Positions 1 through 8,813 of a stretch of 64,000 nt of DNA are shown here, piece by piece. The notes beneath the pieces are model-generated. The model made no database searches and had not been told where the DNA came from. It saw only the letters and a list, made by a program, of their open reading frames with translations. Source of the DNA: an uncultured Bacteroidales bacterium (GTDB taxonomy: Bacteria; Bacteroidota; Bacteroidia; Bacteroidales; Paludibacteraceae); NCBI GenBank assembly GCA_900316125.1, contig ONBO01000015.1, positions 1-64,000 on the forward strand, read 5' to 3'. The translations under genes were made by a program, and so were the position numbers. Positions within the stretch are counted from its first letter, which is position 1, and each line of letters opens with the position of its first letter.

Positions 1-1315
1 TCTTCTCCGCAATAAAGTCTGTCCACTCCTTTTTGTCTGTGAGCATATACACGGCAATGATTTTTAAACGTGGGTCGTTCTTGTAGGCTTCATACAGTTC
101 CGCCACCTGTGGGGCTGTCTTTTTGCAGTGGCCGCACTGAGGCTCAAAGAAGAAAAGAACGGTGAACTGACTGCCTCCCATGTCATAGATGGGGCGGTAT
201 TTGCCGTCAAGTCCCTGCAAATTGATGTTGTGGGCCTCGTCACCTACTAGAGAGTGCTCAATCTTCTTTATCTCCTTCTCAATGTTTGACTTGAGAGTGG
301 AGTCAGCCCATGTGGCTGTGCCGTTGAGGTAGTAGTTTTTGCCAAGGTCTACCAGCAGGCGGTCCATACCCATTATGTTGCTCTTTACGCTGCGTTGTAG
401 CATATAGTTGCAGATTACACGGAATGTGTTTTCATTTCCGCGTGCTTTCTCCACAAGCTTGAGCGCAGGAGGTATTATTGAATCATAACGCTGGATCAGC
501 ACTTTATCCATATAGGTGTCAAGTGTTTGGTTGAGGTATGGAGTGTGCAGGGAGCGCTCATCGCTGAGGTCAATGTTGTCAAAATAATGGTCACGCTGGA
601 ATGCATAGCCTATCACCCACTTCATGGAGTCAGAGAGCTGGTTATAACCTTCAGGCTCTTTGAACTCAGGAGACTGGAGACCCTTTATGAATATGCCGCA
701 CATGCTCTTGGGGTATCTGGCAATGAGGGCGTTCTGCCTCTCTGTCATTGATACTCCCAGAAGGCGGAGCTCAGCCTTGATTTTGTCTATCTCGGCATTG
801 TCTTTCAGCGTTTTAATCAGCGCCTCTTTCTCCCTCGATGTACGCTGCAGCTGCTTCATGAAGAGGGCGTAGTTGTTGAACTCTAAAGACTCAAGAGAAC
901 CCTCCACGCTAACCTTGTCATAGTGGTTGGTGGTGTCAATCTTTACTGTCATGGACTGGTCATCGCCAAGTATGAGGTCAATCACTGGGGCGCGTTTCAC
1001 ACAGATGGCATATAGGCCTTGCGGATACTTCTCCTTTGATTTGAAGGTGCCCTTGCCTTTGGCGTCAAGCTGCAGTGAATCTTTAACATACACCTGCCCA
1101 AAGTAGTAGTAGGCTAGCAGAATGTTCTCGCCGGCAAGCTGTTTTGCGCGGATTTGGATATCGGTGTTTGGTGAGGTGCTTTCGTCAAACACTGTCTTTG
1201 TTACGGAGTATGAATCCTCCCCATTATTAAATGAAGCAGACCTCATGGCTACCTGCGCCATTGACATTGTGGCGCATAATGCAAGAGAAAGCAATGTTAA
1301 AATCTTAGATCTCAT
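1..1315 (-). CDS. Thioredoxin-like protein with CGHC motif (partial, 3' end outside window)
   Basis: Read on the minus strand, this gives 438 codons and then runs off the window edge, so the C-terminus is missing. The N-terminus MRSKILTLLSLALCATMSMA looks like a Sec signal peptide, so the protein should be periplasmic or envelope-bound. The middle (about residues 40-340) is a long helical or beta region resembling the DUF5106/DUF4369-type domains that precede thioredoxin domains in Bacteroidales. The thioredoxin domain begins near residue 365 and has the redox motif FFFEPQCGHCKK. The expected role is thiol-disulfide exchange or protein reduction in the periplasm (TlpA/ResA-like). The ATG at 1315 overlaps the last 11 bases of the upstream aminopeptidase gene, which suggests co-transcription. 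The family is clear but the substrate is unknown. Confidence 0.8.
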   Translation of the reverse strand, partial: MRSKILTLLSLALCATMSMAQVAMRSASFNNGEDSYSVTKTVFDESTSPNTDIQIRAKQLAGENILLAYYYFGQVYVKDSLQLDAKGKGTFKSKEKYPQGLYAICVKRAPVIDLILGDDQSMTVKIDTTNHYDKVSVEGSLESLEFNNYALFMKQLQRTSREKEALIKTLKDNAEIDKIKAELRLLGVSMTERQNALIARYPKSMCGIFIKGLQSPEFKEPEGYNQLSDSMKWVIGYAFQRDHYFDNIDLSDERSLHTPYLNQTLDTYMDKVLIQRYDSIIPPALKLVEKARGNENTFRVICNYMLQRSVKSNIMGMDRLLVDLGKNYYLNGTATWADSTLKSNIEKEIKKIEHSLVGDEAHNINLQGLDGKYRPIYDMGGSQFTVLFFFEPQCGHCKKTAPQVAELYEAYKNDPRLKIIAVYMLTDKKEWTDFIAEK

Positions 1316-3056
1316 AGGTAATTTTTTCTAAAAATAGGTTCTCATCGGCGCTTAGATACTCTTTTAACGTATTTTTGAGCCTTTTGTTATAGTTGTTTAT
1401 GAAAAGTTTTTCATCTGGGGTGAGCATATCTGTGATTATGGCCTCCAAACAATAGGGCGCAAGTGTGAGATGCTCAAATGTCAGGAACTCACCAAATTCA
1501 CTCTTTGAGTGAGGCGTAACAAGCACTGTGTTCTCTATGCGTATGCCATGCCTGCCCTCACGATATATGCCAGGCTCGTCTGTCATTGTCAGCCCTGCTT
1601 CATACTTGACGTCATTCTCAGAAGGGCGCAGCCAGGCGTACCCTTCATGTACGTTGAGCAGGTGGCCAACTCCGTGGCCTGTGCCGTGACCATAGTTCAT
1701 GCTCCTCTGCCAGAGGAACTGACGTGCCAGGATGTCAAGCTGGCTGCCTTTAGTCCCCACAGGGAATATTGCGGTTCCTAAGGCTATGTGGCCTTTCAGC
1801 ACTAAGGTGTAATCTGTGCGCTCTTCATCAGTAAGCTCACCGCAGGCCACTGTGCGTGTGGTGTCTGTGGTGCCTGTAAGGTAATGAGTGCCAGTGTCAA
1901 TCACAATAAAACTTTTACGCTCAATAACAGAGTCAGACTCTGCGCTGGCGGCATAATGCCCAATGGCTCCGTGCTCCGCATAACCGGCAATAGTGCCAAA
2001 GCTCTCATCTACAAAGAGCGGCTGCGCCTCCTTCAATTCACGAATCTTGGCCATTACAGAACGCTCAGTTATCTTCTCGCCGCTTTCAAGCCCCTCAGTA
2101 AACCATTTAAGGAACTTCACCCAAACCACGCCGTCCTTTATCATTGACTGATGGTAACCCTCAATCTCCGTCTCATTCTTTACAGCTCTTAGACGGGATA
2201 TGAATAGCGGAAGGTTTATTCTATCCTTGCATTTTTCAGCAGCCTTGTAGAGGTTGTAGCTCAGGCTCTTCCTGTCAAAAAGCATGCTTTTGCCAGCCAT
2301 GCGCTCAATATATGCGGCTATGCTATTGTAGGGCATCAACTCTATGTTGTTGGCGTCCATATACTCCTGTACCCCGATGTCAGCCTTCTCCTCGTCGCAG
2401 AACAGTGTGCAGCTGCTTTCAGTCACCGCCACGTAACTCCGCACCACGGGGTTGAACGCCACATCGGCGCCTCGTATGTTTAGAAGCCAGGCAATGTCAT
2501 CAAGATTGCTAATTACACAGAAATCAGCCCCGTTTTCACGCAGGATGTCCCTTACACGGTTAAGTTTTGATTGTGTCTCCTCTCCTGAGTATTTTACATC
2601 ATGGATGAATATCTTGCTGTCACACAGTGGGGTGCGGCCTGCCCACAGGCTTTCAAATGCGCTGCAGTCTGTCAGATTAAGTTCGTCTTGCAGGTTCTCC
2701 CAGCTGTCAGTTGAGAAAAGAGCGGCGTTTGCCGCCACAGGCGCATCCTTAACCTCATCTTTCAGCCATGCAGGATATTCTGGCACACCCGGCAGTCCGC
2801 TCTTCATAAGTTCGATGCCTGAGCCCTGCAGTTGAATAGAGGCCTGTATATGATAGCGTGAGTCAGTGAAGAGGGCGGCCTTGCTGTCTGTGATCACAAG
2901 AGTTCCGGCAGAGCCGGTGAAACCGCTCATATAGGCGCGTAGCTTGTAATATTCCTCTGTGTACTCACTTTGGTGAGGATCTGCGGTAGGTATGATGCAG
3001 GCTTTAAAGTTATTGCTTCTCAGCCACTTCTGTAATTCTGAAATTTTCTGATTCAT
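1305..3056 (-). CDS. Aminopeptidase P family protein (Xaa-Pro aminopeptidase, M24B)
   Basis: 583 residues, the length of the large three-domain aminopeptidase P enzymes (eukaryotic XPNPEP1 type) rather than E. coli PepP (about 440). Two creatinase-like N-terminal domains (about residues 1-300) precede a C-terminal pita-bread M24 domain. Metal ligands are visible: Asp in VIDTGTHYLTGTTDTTRT (both D), His in GHGTGHGVGH, Glu in MTDEPGIY and Glu in GIRIENT. It releases N-terminal residues preceding proline and should be a cytoplasmic dimetal (Mn) enzyme; no signal peptide is seen. The start ATG lies only four bases after a TAACTTTG promoter box, so the mRNA is probably leaderless. The thioredoxin-like gene follows with overlap. 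Confidence 0.93.
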   Translation of the reverse strand: MNQKISELQKWLRSNNFKACIIPTADPHQSEYTEEYYKLRAYMSGFTGSAGTLVITDSKAALFTDSRYHIQASIQLQGSGIELMKSGLPGVPEYPAWLKDEVKDAPVAANAALFSTDSWENLQDELNLTDCSAFESLWAGRTPLCDSKIFIHDVKYSGEETQSKLNRVRDILRENGADFCVISNLDDIAWLLNIRGADVAFNPVVRSYVAVTESSCTLFCDEEKADIGVQEYMDANNIELMPYNSIAAYIERMAGKSMLFDRKSLSYNLYKAAEKCKDRINLPLFISRLRAVKNETEIEGYHQSMIKDGVVWVKFLKWFTEGLESGEKITERSVMAKIRELKEAQPLFVDESFGTIAGYAEHGAIGHYAASAESDSVIERKSFIVIDTGTHYLTGTTDTTRTVACGELTDEERTDYTLVLKGHIALGTAIFPVGTKGSQLDILARQFLWQRSMNYGHGTGHGVGHLLNVHEGYAWLRPSENDVKYEAGLTMTDEPGIYREGRHGIRIENTVLVTPHSKSEFGEFLTFEHLTLAPYCLEAIITDMLTPDEKLFINNYNKRLKNTLKEYLSADENLFLEKITYEI

Positions 3057-3060
3057 AATG

Positions 3061-3090
3061 CAAAGTTAAGCATTATATTACTTTTTCAAA
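3061..3090 (-). promoter_or_regulatory. Promoter of the aminopeptidase P gene (Bacteroidetes type)
   Basis: On the minus strand TTTG (3090-3087) is followed after 18 bases by TAACTTTG (3068-3061), matching the Bacteroidetes -33/-7 consensus TTTG-N19-21-TAnnTTTG with a spacer one base short. The G of the -7 box is only four bases from the ATG at 3056. Confidence 0.6.
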
Positions 3091-3108
3091 AAAATAGAGA
3101 GTAAAAAG

Positions 3109-3139
3109 TTTGCTTAATCAAAATCAATTCGTAACTTTG
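3109..3139 (+). promoter_or_regulatory. rpsU promoter (Bacteroidetes -33/-7)
   Basis: TTTG at 3109-3112, a spacer of 19 bases, then TAACTTTG at 3132-3139. This is an exact match to the Bacteroidetes housekeeping sigma consensus. It predicts a leader of roughly 37 nt before the rpsU ATG. The leader is A-rich and has no Shine-Dalgarno sequence. Confidence 0.8.
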
Positions 3140-3180
3140 CAACCCCAAAAAGTGAAATTAAATTAAAAAACAATATAACT

Positions 3181-3372
3181 ATGATCGTAGTACCGGTAAA
3201 AGAAGGCGACAGCATTGAAAAAGCCTTGAAGAAATTCAAACGTAAATTTGAAAAGACAGGTGTTGTTAAGGAGCTGCGCAAGCGTCAGGCTTACAACAAA
3301 CCATCAGAAGTTAAAAGAGAGCGTAAGATGCACGCCATCTACGTTCAGCAGCTTCACCTGAACGAGGAATAA
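3181..3372 (+). CDS. rpsU: 30S ribosomal protein bS21
   Basis: 63 residues, the usual length for bS21. The N-terminus MIVVPVKEGDSIEKALKKFK and the basic, Arg/Lys-rich helical body are typical of the family. bS21 sits on the small-subunit platform near the 3' end of 16S rRNA; in Bacteroidetes it takes part in hiding the anti-Shine-Dalgarno sequence, which fits the general lack of SD motifs in this window. The gene is monocistronic, with its own consensus promoter upstream and a strong hairpin terminator 31 bases after the stop. The leader shows no SD, so the SD-based autoregulation proposed for some relatives is not visible here. Confidence 0.96.
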   Translation: MIVVPVKEGDSIEKALKKFKRKFEKTGVVKELRKRQAYNKPSEVKRERKMHAIYVQQLHLNEE

Positions 3373-3403
3373 GGGCTATCCCCCTTTTACAGCGTGAGTT
3401 CTA

Positions 3404-3433
3404 CGGCGGACTGGTTTCCAGTTCGCCGTTTTT
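3404..3433 (+). terminator. Rho-independent terminator after rpsU
   Basis: Inverted repeat CGGCGGACTGG / CCAGTTCGCCG (one G-T pair) around a TTT loop, followed by TTTTT. It lies between the convergent rpsU and porZ genes and could serve rpsU directly; on the other strand the A-run gives only weak support. Confidence 0.85.
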
Positions 3434-3438
3434 GATTC

Positions 3439-5763
3439 TTATCTTATTATAAGCACTTTGGCCGCGGAACTGCGGCTATTGTTTTCATCAGTGTTCATCA
3501 AATGGAAGAAGTAGACGCCGCTTCCCACGTAGCTGCCGTTGTGCTTGCCGTCCCAAGAGAAGGAGCCGCCGTTTGATGTACCCTCAGCCACAAGACGCCC
3601 GCTGGCGTCAGTAACCTTCACCACAGTCTCATTTTCAAGTCCTGTTAAAGTGATAAAACCTGTGAATCCAGGAGTTACAGGGTTAGGGAACACCTTGATC
3701 TTGTCATCGTTGAACTTTTTTACAGGCTCTGTAACGCCATCACGGTACTCCACAATACCGTTGCCTGAGCCTATAAGCACACTTCCGGTAATATTATTAA
3801 TTTCAAGTGATGTTATCTCGTTTGAGATAAGGGGGCTGTTGTCCTCTGTAAAGTGGTTGTAGGTGGTCAGTCCGTCAGCTGAGACCAGATACACCCCGTT
3901 TGTGGTGCCAATCCACTTGCGGTTGCCGCCATCCACGTCAATAGCTCTTACAGGTATGCCGTCAAGCAGATAGTCTGCCAGACCAGTGCCGTCATCACGA
4001 GGAATCTTCACCCTTGTACATCTATAGGAGGCGTCAAATATCTTGTTTAAGTTGTTTAGCAGTATAGGCCCCACATCAGTGCCAATCCAAACTGTGCCGC
4101 TATTGTCCTCTACAATGTCATAAATCTCTGAAGGGGTCAGGGTTTTGCCATCCTTGTCAGTGAATGATGTGAAGAAGCGTTTGTTGTTGTCACTCTTAAC
4201 AAATATGCCAGTACGGCCGCGTGCGCTCAATAAGAACTTCATGCCGTTAGAGTGAATGAGTATCTGTTGTATGAGAGAGGCAGTCTCAAGAGGGGAAAAT
4301 CCTTCCGCCTCATACCATACCTTGTCAGGCGTCATATAGCAGATAGGGTTGTATGAACCCTCCTCAGCCTCCAGTGATGTCGCCACCCATAGATTGCCGC
4401 TCTTGTCAAACGCCAGCCCGTCTGCACGCACATAGTGAGCTCCTAAGTTAAGTGTGCTTTTGAGCACACCGTTTGTACTCTCAGTGTTATAGAGAGCTAC
4501 AGCCTTGCCGTTAAGGAACTCATATACACCTTCACCCCATGTGGTGGCGTATATATGGTCAGGATTTGAGGGGTCAGCAATAGAAGAGACTACATCATAG
4601 AAAAAGCCGTCGGGCGATATGTCTCCGGCTCCTGAATTCTCACGTTCAATAGAACTCCATGAGCCGTCTTCATATATCATAACCGCTCCAGGACGCAGTC
4701 CACGGTTAAGACGGGAGTGGCCAGGTGCCACCATAAACCTTTCGCCAGCAGTTACAATGCGTTGTGACTGTGATAAATACGGGCCGTCAGGTCTGTATGC
4801 TACGTTAATGACCTCAGGCTGAAGAATAATATTTCTAACCCCTTCTGTGTTTGCCGCCACCCAGTACTGACCGCCAGAGTACACGGCATCCGCATTTGAC
4901 ACTAAGATGCGCTCTTCAGCCCACTGTAGGCTAAAACGGCTCATATTGCTGTCATTGCGGCCGCAAATCAGGTTATCACCGCTTCTATGTATCCATGCAG
5001 CGTTAGCCGTGTTGTTTTCAAAAATCTGAACCCACTCATCACCTGACAGCCTGTATACACCGCCTGTCTCGCCGGCAATCACAAAACAGCCGCTAAACAT
5101 CACCATTTGTGTGTAGTTTACATCGGGGTGGGGGAGAGTGAGCCCTGAAGGCTGCCATGAGCTGTAATCCAGTAGATTAGCACCGTTTACAGGAGCTTTC
5201 TTAATTTTTTTGCCCATAAGGGCGTAGAAGTTGGCGTCATATATTGCAAGTGCGTACACTGGCATGATAGTTCCGTTGTCACCAATGATGTAGGTGTCCT
5301 TAACCTCATATTTCTTAAGGTTTATCACCACGATGCCGAATCCTGTGCATAGATATGCGCAGCCGCCGTACATTGTGATGCTTTTAATGTCCTTGTCAGC
5401 CTTGAGGTCCTTGTTTTTTATGTCACTGATGTTGTATATGTTGCCGTCAACGTCAATAATATCAATATTTGAGTTCACGTATGCCACCACAAGCTGGTTT
5501 GTGCTGTTGTCATACGCAATGCAGTCAATAACGTTGTCACTCAGACCTGTTGATTTTGTGTATATCTCAATATATTTGTCAGTCTTGGTTACGGAGAAAA
5601 GGTGGCCGTCTGCCAGGGCGTATATTTTATCACCTGCATCCACTACCTGGGTGACCTCACGAAAAGAGGGGTGTACACGCCACTCTCCCACGGCAGGCAG
5701 GTGAGCCGCCGCTGTGATGCAGATGGTTGAGATAATAAATAATACAAAAAGTCTGATTTTCAT
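3439..5763 (-). CDS. porZ: PorZ-type T9SS beta-propeller surface protein
   Basis: 774 residues, close to the length of Porphyromonas gingivalis PorZ as I recall it (about 776). A signal peptide (MKIRLFVLFIISTICITAAA) precedes two beta-propeller domains built of two-component-regulator-type repeats (for example TGLSDNVIDCIAYDNS near the N-terminus and the segment EDNSGTVWIGTD). The C-terminus (about residues 690-774) is a T9SS type A sorting domain: VFPNPVTPGFTGFITL, then VKVTDASGRLVAEG and a final GVYFFHLM strand. In P. gingivalis PorZ works with PorU, PorV and PorQ in the attachment complex that cleaves cargo sorting domains and anchors them to A-LPS. It is followed 12 bases downstream of rdgB on the same strand. 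The PorZ assignment rests on architecture and length; a generic propeller cargo protein is the alternative. Confidence 0.8.
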   Translation of the reverse strand: MKIRLFVLFIISTICITAAAHLPAVGEWRVHPSFREVTQVVDAGDKIYALADGHLFSVTKTDKYIEIYTKSTGLSDNVIDCIAYDNSTNQLVVAYVNSNIDIIDVDGNIYNISDIKNKDLKADKDIKSITMYGGCAYLCTGFGIVVINLKKYEVKDTYIIGDNGTIMPVYALAIYDANFYALMGKKIKKAPVNGANLLDYSSWQPSGLTLPHPDVNYTQMVMFSGCFVIAGETGGVYRLSGDEWVQIFENNTANAAWIHRSGDNLICGRNDSNMSRFSLQWAEERILVSNADAVYSGGQYWVAANTEGVRNIILQPEVINVAYRPDGPYLSQSQRIVTAGERFMVAPGHSRLNRGLRPGAVMIYEDGSWSSIERENSGAGDISPDGFFYDVVSSIADPSNPDHIYATTWGEGVYEFLNGKAVALYNTESTNGVLKSTLNLGAHYVRADGLAFDKSGNLWVATSLEAEEGSYNPICYMTPDKVWYEAEGFSPLETASLIQQILIHSNGMKFLLSARGRTGIFVKSDNNKRFFTSFTDKDGKTLTPSEIYDIVEDNSGTVWIGTDVGPILLNNLNKIFDASYRCTRVKIPRDDGTGLADYLLDGIPVRAIDVDGGNRKWIGTTNGVYLVSADGLTTYNHFTEDNSPLISNEITSLEINNITGSVLIGSGNGIVEYRDGVTEPVKKFNDDKIKVFPNPVTPGFTGFITLTGLENETVVKVTDASGRLVAEGTSNGGSFSWDGKHNGSYVGSGVYFFHLMNTDENNSRSSAAKVLIIR

Positions 5764-5775
5764 CTTATTAGCTGT

Positions 5776-6354
5776 TTATTTATTAAGAAATTCAAGGAAC
5801 TTCTGCATGGCTCTTGCTCTGTGACTGATTTTATTCTTCTCACTTAGCGGGAGCTCTGCAAATGTCTTGTCATAGCCGTCAGGACGGAATATCGGGTCAT
5901 AACCAAAACCCTCTGAGCCTGATTTCTTTTCAGTGATAACACCGGTTACCACCCCTTCAAACTCAAAAACACGGCCGTTATTGTCAAGATAAGCTATAAC
6001 AGTGCGGAATCTGGCACGGCGGTTCTTCACTCCCTCCAAATTCTTCAGTAGGAGTGCCATGTTGTCTTCTGATGACTTTCCGTCACCAGCATATCTTGCA
6101 GTGTGCACGCCAGGGCCGCCGTTAAGAACCTCAACCTCAAGTCCTGTGTCATCAGCAAAACAGGCTTTGCCAGTACGGTCAAACACATATTTAGCTTTCT
6201 GATAGGCGTTGCCCTCAAGCGTGGGCTCGTTTTCAGGGATATCTTCTGTAATACCTACATCTTTCAGACAAAGAAGTGCAAAACCTTCTCCAAGAAAGTT
6301 CTGCACCTCATCAGCCTTATGTTTATTCCCTGTTGCAAATATAAGTGTGCGCAT
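5776..6354 (-). CDS. rdgB: XTP/dITP pyrophosphatase (Ham1/RdgB family)
   Basis: 192 residues, the normal length for this family. It removes non-canonical purine nucleotides (XTP, dITP, ITP) by releasing pyrophosphate, keeping them out of DNA and RNA; cytoplasmic. Family motifs are visible: FATGNKHKADEV at the N-terminus (nucleotide binding), ADDTGLEVEVLNGGPGVHTA with the catalytic Asp near residue 68, and GSEGFGYDPIF followed by the C-terminal SHRARAM segment. It sits between tpiA (15 bases upstream) and porZ (12 bases downstream) on the minus strand, so it is probably part of a long transcript. Confidence 0.95.
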   Translation of the reverse strand: MRTLIFATGNKHKADEVQNFLGEGFALLCLKDVGITEDIPENEPTLEGNAYQKAKYVFDRTGKACFADDTGLEVEVLNGGPGVHTARYAGDGKSSEDNMALLLKNLEGVKNRRARFRTVIAYLDNNGRVFEFEGVVTGVITEKKSGSEGFGYDPIFRPDGYDKTFAELPLSEKNKISHRARAMQKFLEFLNK

Positions 6355-6369
6355 AGGAATAAAACTGTT

Positions 6370-7125
6370 TTAGAATGCGTCAATGATACCCTTGAAATCA
6401 GGAGCCTTGAGTGATGCGCCGCCAATAAGGCCGCCGTCTACGTCAGGCTTGCTGAAGAGCTCCTTAGCGTTGCTAGCCTTGCAGCTGCCGCCGTAAAGGA
6501 TAGTTGTGTTGTCTGCAACCTCCTTGCCGTATTTGTCAGCTATAAGGCTACGGATGTAAGCGTGAATCTCCTCTGCCTGGTCAGATGTGGCTGTAAGACC
6601 TGTGCCTATAGCCCAAACTGGCTCGTAAGCAAGTACAATCTTAGAGAAATCCTCTGCTGAAAGGTTAAATACAGAACCCTCAAGCTGAGCCTTAACCACC
6701 TCATTCTGCTTGCCAGCCTCACGCTCCTCTTTGAGCTCACCTATACAGAAGATAGGTTTCAGGTCATTAGCAAGTGCCAGAAGCACCTTCTCTTTAAGTA
6801 TCTCGTATGTCTCATGATAGTACTGACGGCGCTCTGAGTGACCAAGAATGCAGTACTCTGCACCGGTTGACTTAACCATGGCTGCAGAAACCTCACCTGT
6901 GTATGCTCCAGACTCCTTATCGGCGCAGTTCTCAGCTGAAAGCTTAATAACGCTGCCCTTAATAACCTCAGCAACAGTTGCAAGGTGAATAAACGGAGTG
7001 CCTATGATAACCTCACAGTTAGGCTTCTCATTTTTAAGAATCTCTTTTAACTCTGTAGCCAGTGCTACACCTTCTTGCAGGGTCTTGTTCATTTTCCAGT
7101 TACCTGCCACAATGTTCTTTCTCAT
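6370..7125 (-). CDS. tpiA: Triose-phosphate isomerase
   Basis: 251 residues, the standard TIM-barrel length. It interconverts dihydroxyacetone phosphate and glyceraldehyde 3-phosphate in glycolysis and gluconeogenesis; cytoplasmic homodimer. Catalytic residues are all present: Lys11 in GNWKMN, His in LGHSERR (about residue 95), Glu in [11 protein letters not shown] (about residue 168), and the phosphate-binding LYGGSCK and GGLIGGASL loops. The gene follows the DoxX-thioredoxin gene by 12 bases. The DUF1599, DoxX-thioredoxin, tpiA order is shared with Bacteroides genomes as I remember them, so this is a conserved neighbourhood. Confidence 0.97.
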   Translation of the reverse strand: MRKNIVAGNWKMNKTLQEGVALATELKEILKNEKPNCEVIIGTPFIHLATVAEVIKGSVIKLSAENCADKESGAYTGEVSAAMVKSTGAEYCILGHSERRQYYHETYEILKEKVLLALANDLKPIFCIGELKEEREAGKQNEVVKAQLEGSVFNLSAEDFSKIVLAYEPVWAIGTGLTATSDQAEEIHAYIRSLIADKYGKEVADNTTILYGGSCKASNAKELFSKPDVDGGLIGGASLKAPDFKGIIDAF

Positions 7126-7137
7126 CTTTAATAAATT

Positions 7138-8265
7138 TTATTTTGTAATTGAGTTAAGTGTGTCTATGCTTGGTAAATCATTATAGTGCCATTTTGCCAC
7201 CACTGTGCCCTTCTTTAGAAGCACAAGTCCCGGGTTGGAGCGTATAATGGTTTTAAGTGTAATCTCATCTGTCTGTGCCATTGTGCATTTCACGCTGTAT
7301 TTCTCTATGAACTCGGCTATGTCATCATGGAATGACGCTGTGAGCCAGTACATAGGAATATCCTTGCCCTCAGCCCAGCTGTGTATGCTGTTAATCTTCT
7401 TAACTGATTCAGTGTCAGCTTTTTCAAGTTTAGGACTCACCACAAGCAGGGTGTAGCCCTCACGCTCAAGCACTATGTCTGTAATGTCATCCTCTCCGTC
7501 AACCAGTATGGAGAAATCATGGATAGGAGGGGTGTAGCCCTTCTCCACAAGCTCTACGTTCTGGCGTACAAATACCCATGTGGAATCTTCTGCTGGGTAG
7601 TTCTCAAGAGTGAACTCCTTCTCCACACCGTCCTTGCTGTAGATGAATGTGGTTTTGTAGCGGTCTGTAGGCGCCCCCTCAGGTATTGTCATTAGTTCTG
7701 AGATGTTATTTCCCACCTTGTACGGGCGGAAATCTATCACCGGCAGGTGGCGGTAGCAGTAAAGCTCCAGCCCAAGGCAGAAGAATACTGGCAGAGCCAT
7801 GACCACCCATTGTCCGGCCTCTGTAAGACGCGGTCTGTTATACTTCAAAGTGAAGAACAGCAATATAAGCACCACGTCAATAATTACATTCTTGTAGAAT
7901 GTCTGCCAGTTAGTGAGTACAAGCGCATCTCCAAAGCATCCGCAGTCTGAAACTGGGTTAGCTATGGCAAGGTAGAGTGTAATTGGGGTCATTACAGCCA
8001 TGAACACGGCTGCAACTATTGCGGTGATTTTCAGTTTCAGTGACAGAAGCATGTTGAAGCCAATGGTGAATTCAACCATTATCATAAGGAATGCGGCAGG
8101 CAGTGCCAGCACAGAGAGTTCAGGCACACCAAAGGCTTCAAAATAGTCTGTCATCTTGTAGCAGGTGCCCACAGGGTCAACTGCCTTTACAAAACCTGAA
8201 AAAAGGAATACCGCCGCTAAGAAGAAGCGGCAGCATTTCTGTATAATATCACCAAATTTTCTCAT
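7138..8265 (-). CDS. DoxX-like membrane protein with C-terminal thioredoxin-like domain (BT_3928 family)
   Basis: 375 residues. The N-terminal half has about five hydrophobic segments (about residues 10-165) typical of DoxX/MauE-type four-helix membrane proteins, including the FSGFVKAVDPVGT and SDCGCFGD motifs; the latter carries a CxC pair. The C-terminal half (about 200-375) resembles a thioredoxin fold but has no CxxC, so it is probably not a conventional redox-active thioredoxin. A role in envelope redox or quinone-linked chemistry is possible but unproven. Its ATG overlaps the stop of the DUF1599 gene (TAATG arrangement) and tpiA follows 12 bases later, so the three are probably co-translated. 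Confidence 0.8.
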   Translation of the reverse strand: MRKFGDIIQKCCRFFLAAVFLFSGFVKAVDPVGTCYKMTDYFEAFGVPELSVLALPAAFLMIMVEFTIGFNMLLSLKLKITAIVAAVFMAVMTPITLYLAIANPVSDCGCFGDALVLTNWQTFYKNVIIDVVLILLFFTLKYNRPRLTEAGQWVVMALPVFFCLGLELYCYRHLPVIDFRPYKVGNNISELMTIPEGAPTDRYKTTFIYSKDGVEKEFTLENYPAEDSTWVFVRQNVELVEKGYTPPIHDFSILVDGEDDITDIVLEREGYTLLVVSPKLEKADTESVKKINSIHSWAEGKDIPMYWLTASFHDDIAEFIEKYSVKCTMAQTDEITLKTIIRSNPGLVLLKKGTVVAKWHYNDLPSIDTLNSITK

Positions 8266-8813
8266 TAAGCCTCCTCTCCCTCTGCAATCTTAATAAGCCC
8301 GAACACTGCATAGTTGAGCATATCATAGTAATTTGCGTCAATGCCCTCAGAAATAAGGGTCTTGCCTTTGTGGTCTTCAATCTCCTTGGTACGGTTTATC
8401 TTCATGAGTATGAGGTCTGTATAGGAACTTATACGCATGCTGCGCCATGCCTCGTCATAGTCATGGTTCTTTGCAAACATAAGCCTTTTAGCCTCCTCTA
8501 CATAGTGGTCATATAGCTTGACAATCTCATCAGGCTGCATGTCAATGGTGTCAGCCGCTCCGTATTGTAGCTGTATGAGACCTATCACAGCGTAGTTTAC
8601 AATGCCTATGAACTCAGGCTTAATGCCCTCGCCCACAAGGCTCTCTTTCTTAATTTCAAGACTGCGTATGCGTTTTGCCTTTATGAAAATCTGGTCTGTG
8701 ACAGATTCAGAGCGCATAATGCGCCACGCCCCGCCGTAGTCATAGAGCTTTTTAGTAAATATGTCTTTGCATGAGGCTATGGCCTCATCAAACTCTTTAT
8801 CTGTATTATTCAT
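8265..8813 (-). CDS. DUF1599 domain protein (two repeats)
   Basis: 182 residues made of two similar halves. Repeat one contains KLYDYGGAWRIMRSESVTDQ (about residues 22-41) and repeat two contains KNHDYDEAWRSMRISSYTDL (about 118-137); each is followed by an Arg/Lys-rich helix and a conserved NYAVxGLI segment. This is the Bacteroidetes family DUF1599, thought to be related to nucleotide-binding all-alpha NTP pyrophosphatase-like folds, though that link is inference. No signal peptide or membrane segment is present, so it should be cytoplasmic. Its start overlaps the end of the GH13 lipoprotein gene by 8 bases and its end overlaps the next start. Confidence 0.85.
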   Translation of the reverse strand: MNNTDKEFDEAIASCKDIFTKKLYDYGGAWRIMRSESVTDQIFIKAKRIRSLEIKKESLVGEGIKPEFIGIVNYAVIGLIQLQYGAADTIDMQPDEIVKLYDHYVEEAKRLMFAKNHDYDEAWRSMRISSYTDLILMKINRTKEIEDHKGKTLISEGIDANYYDMLNYAVFGLIKIAEGEEA

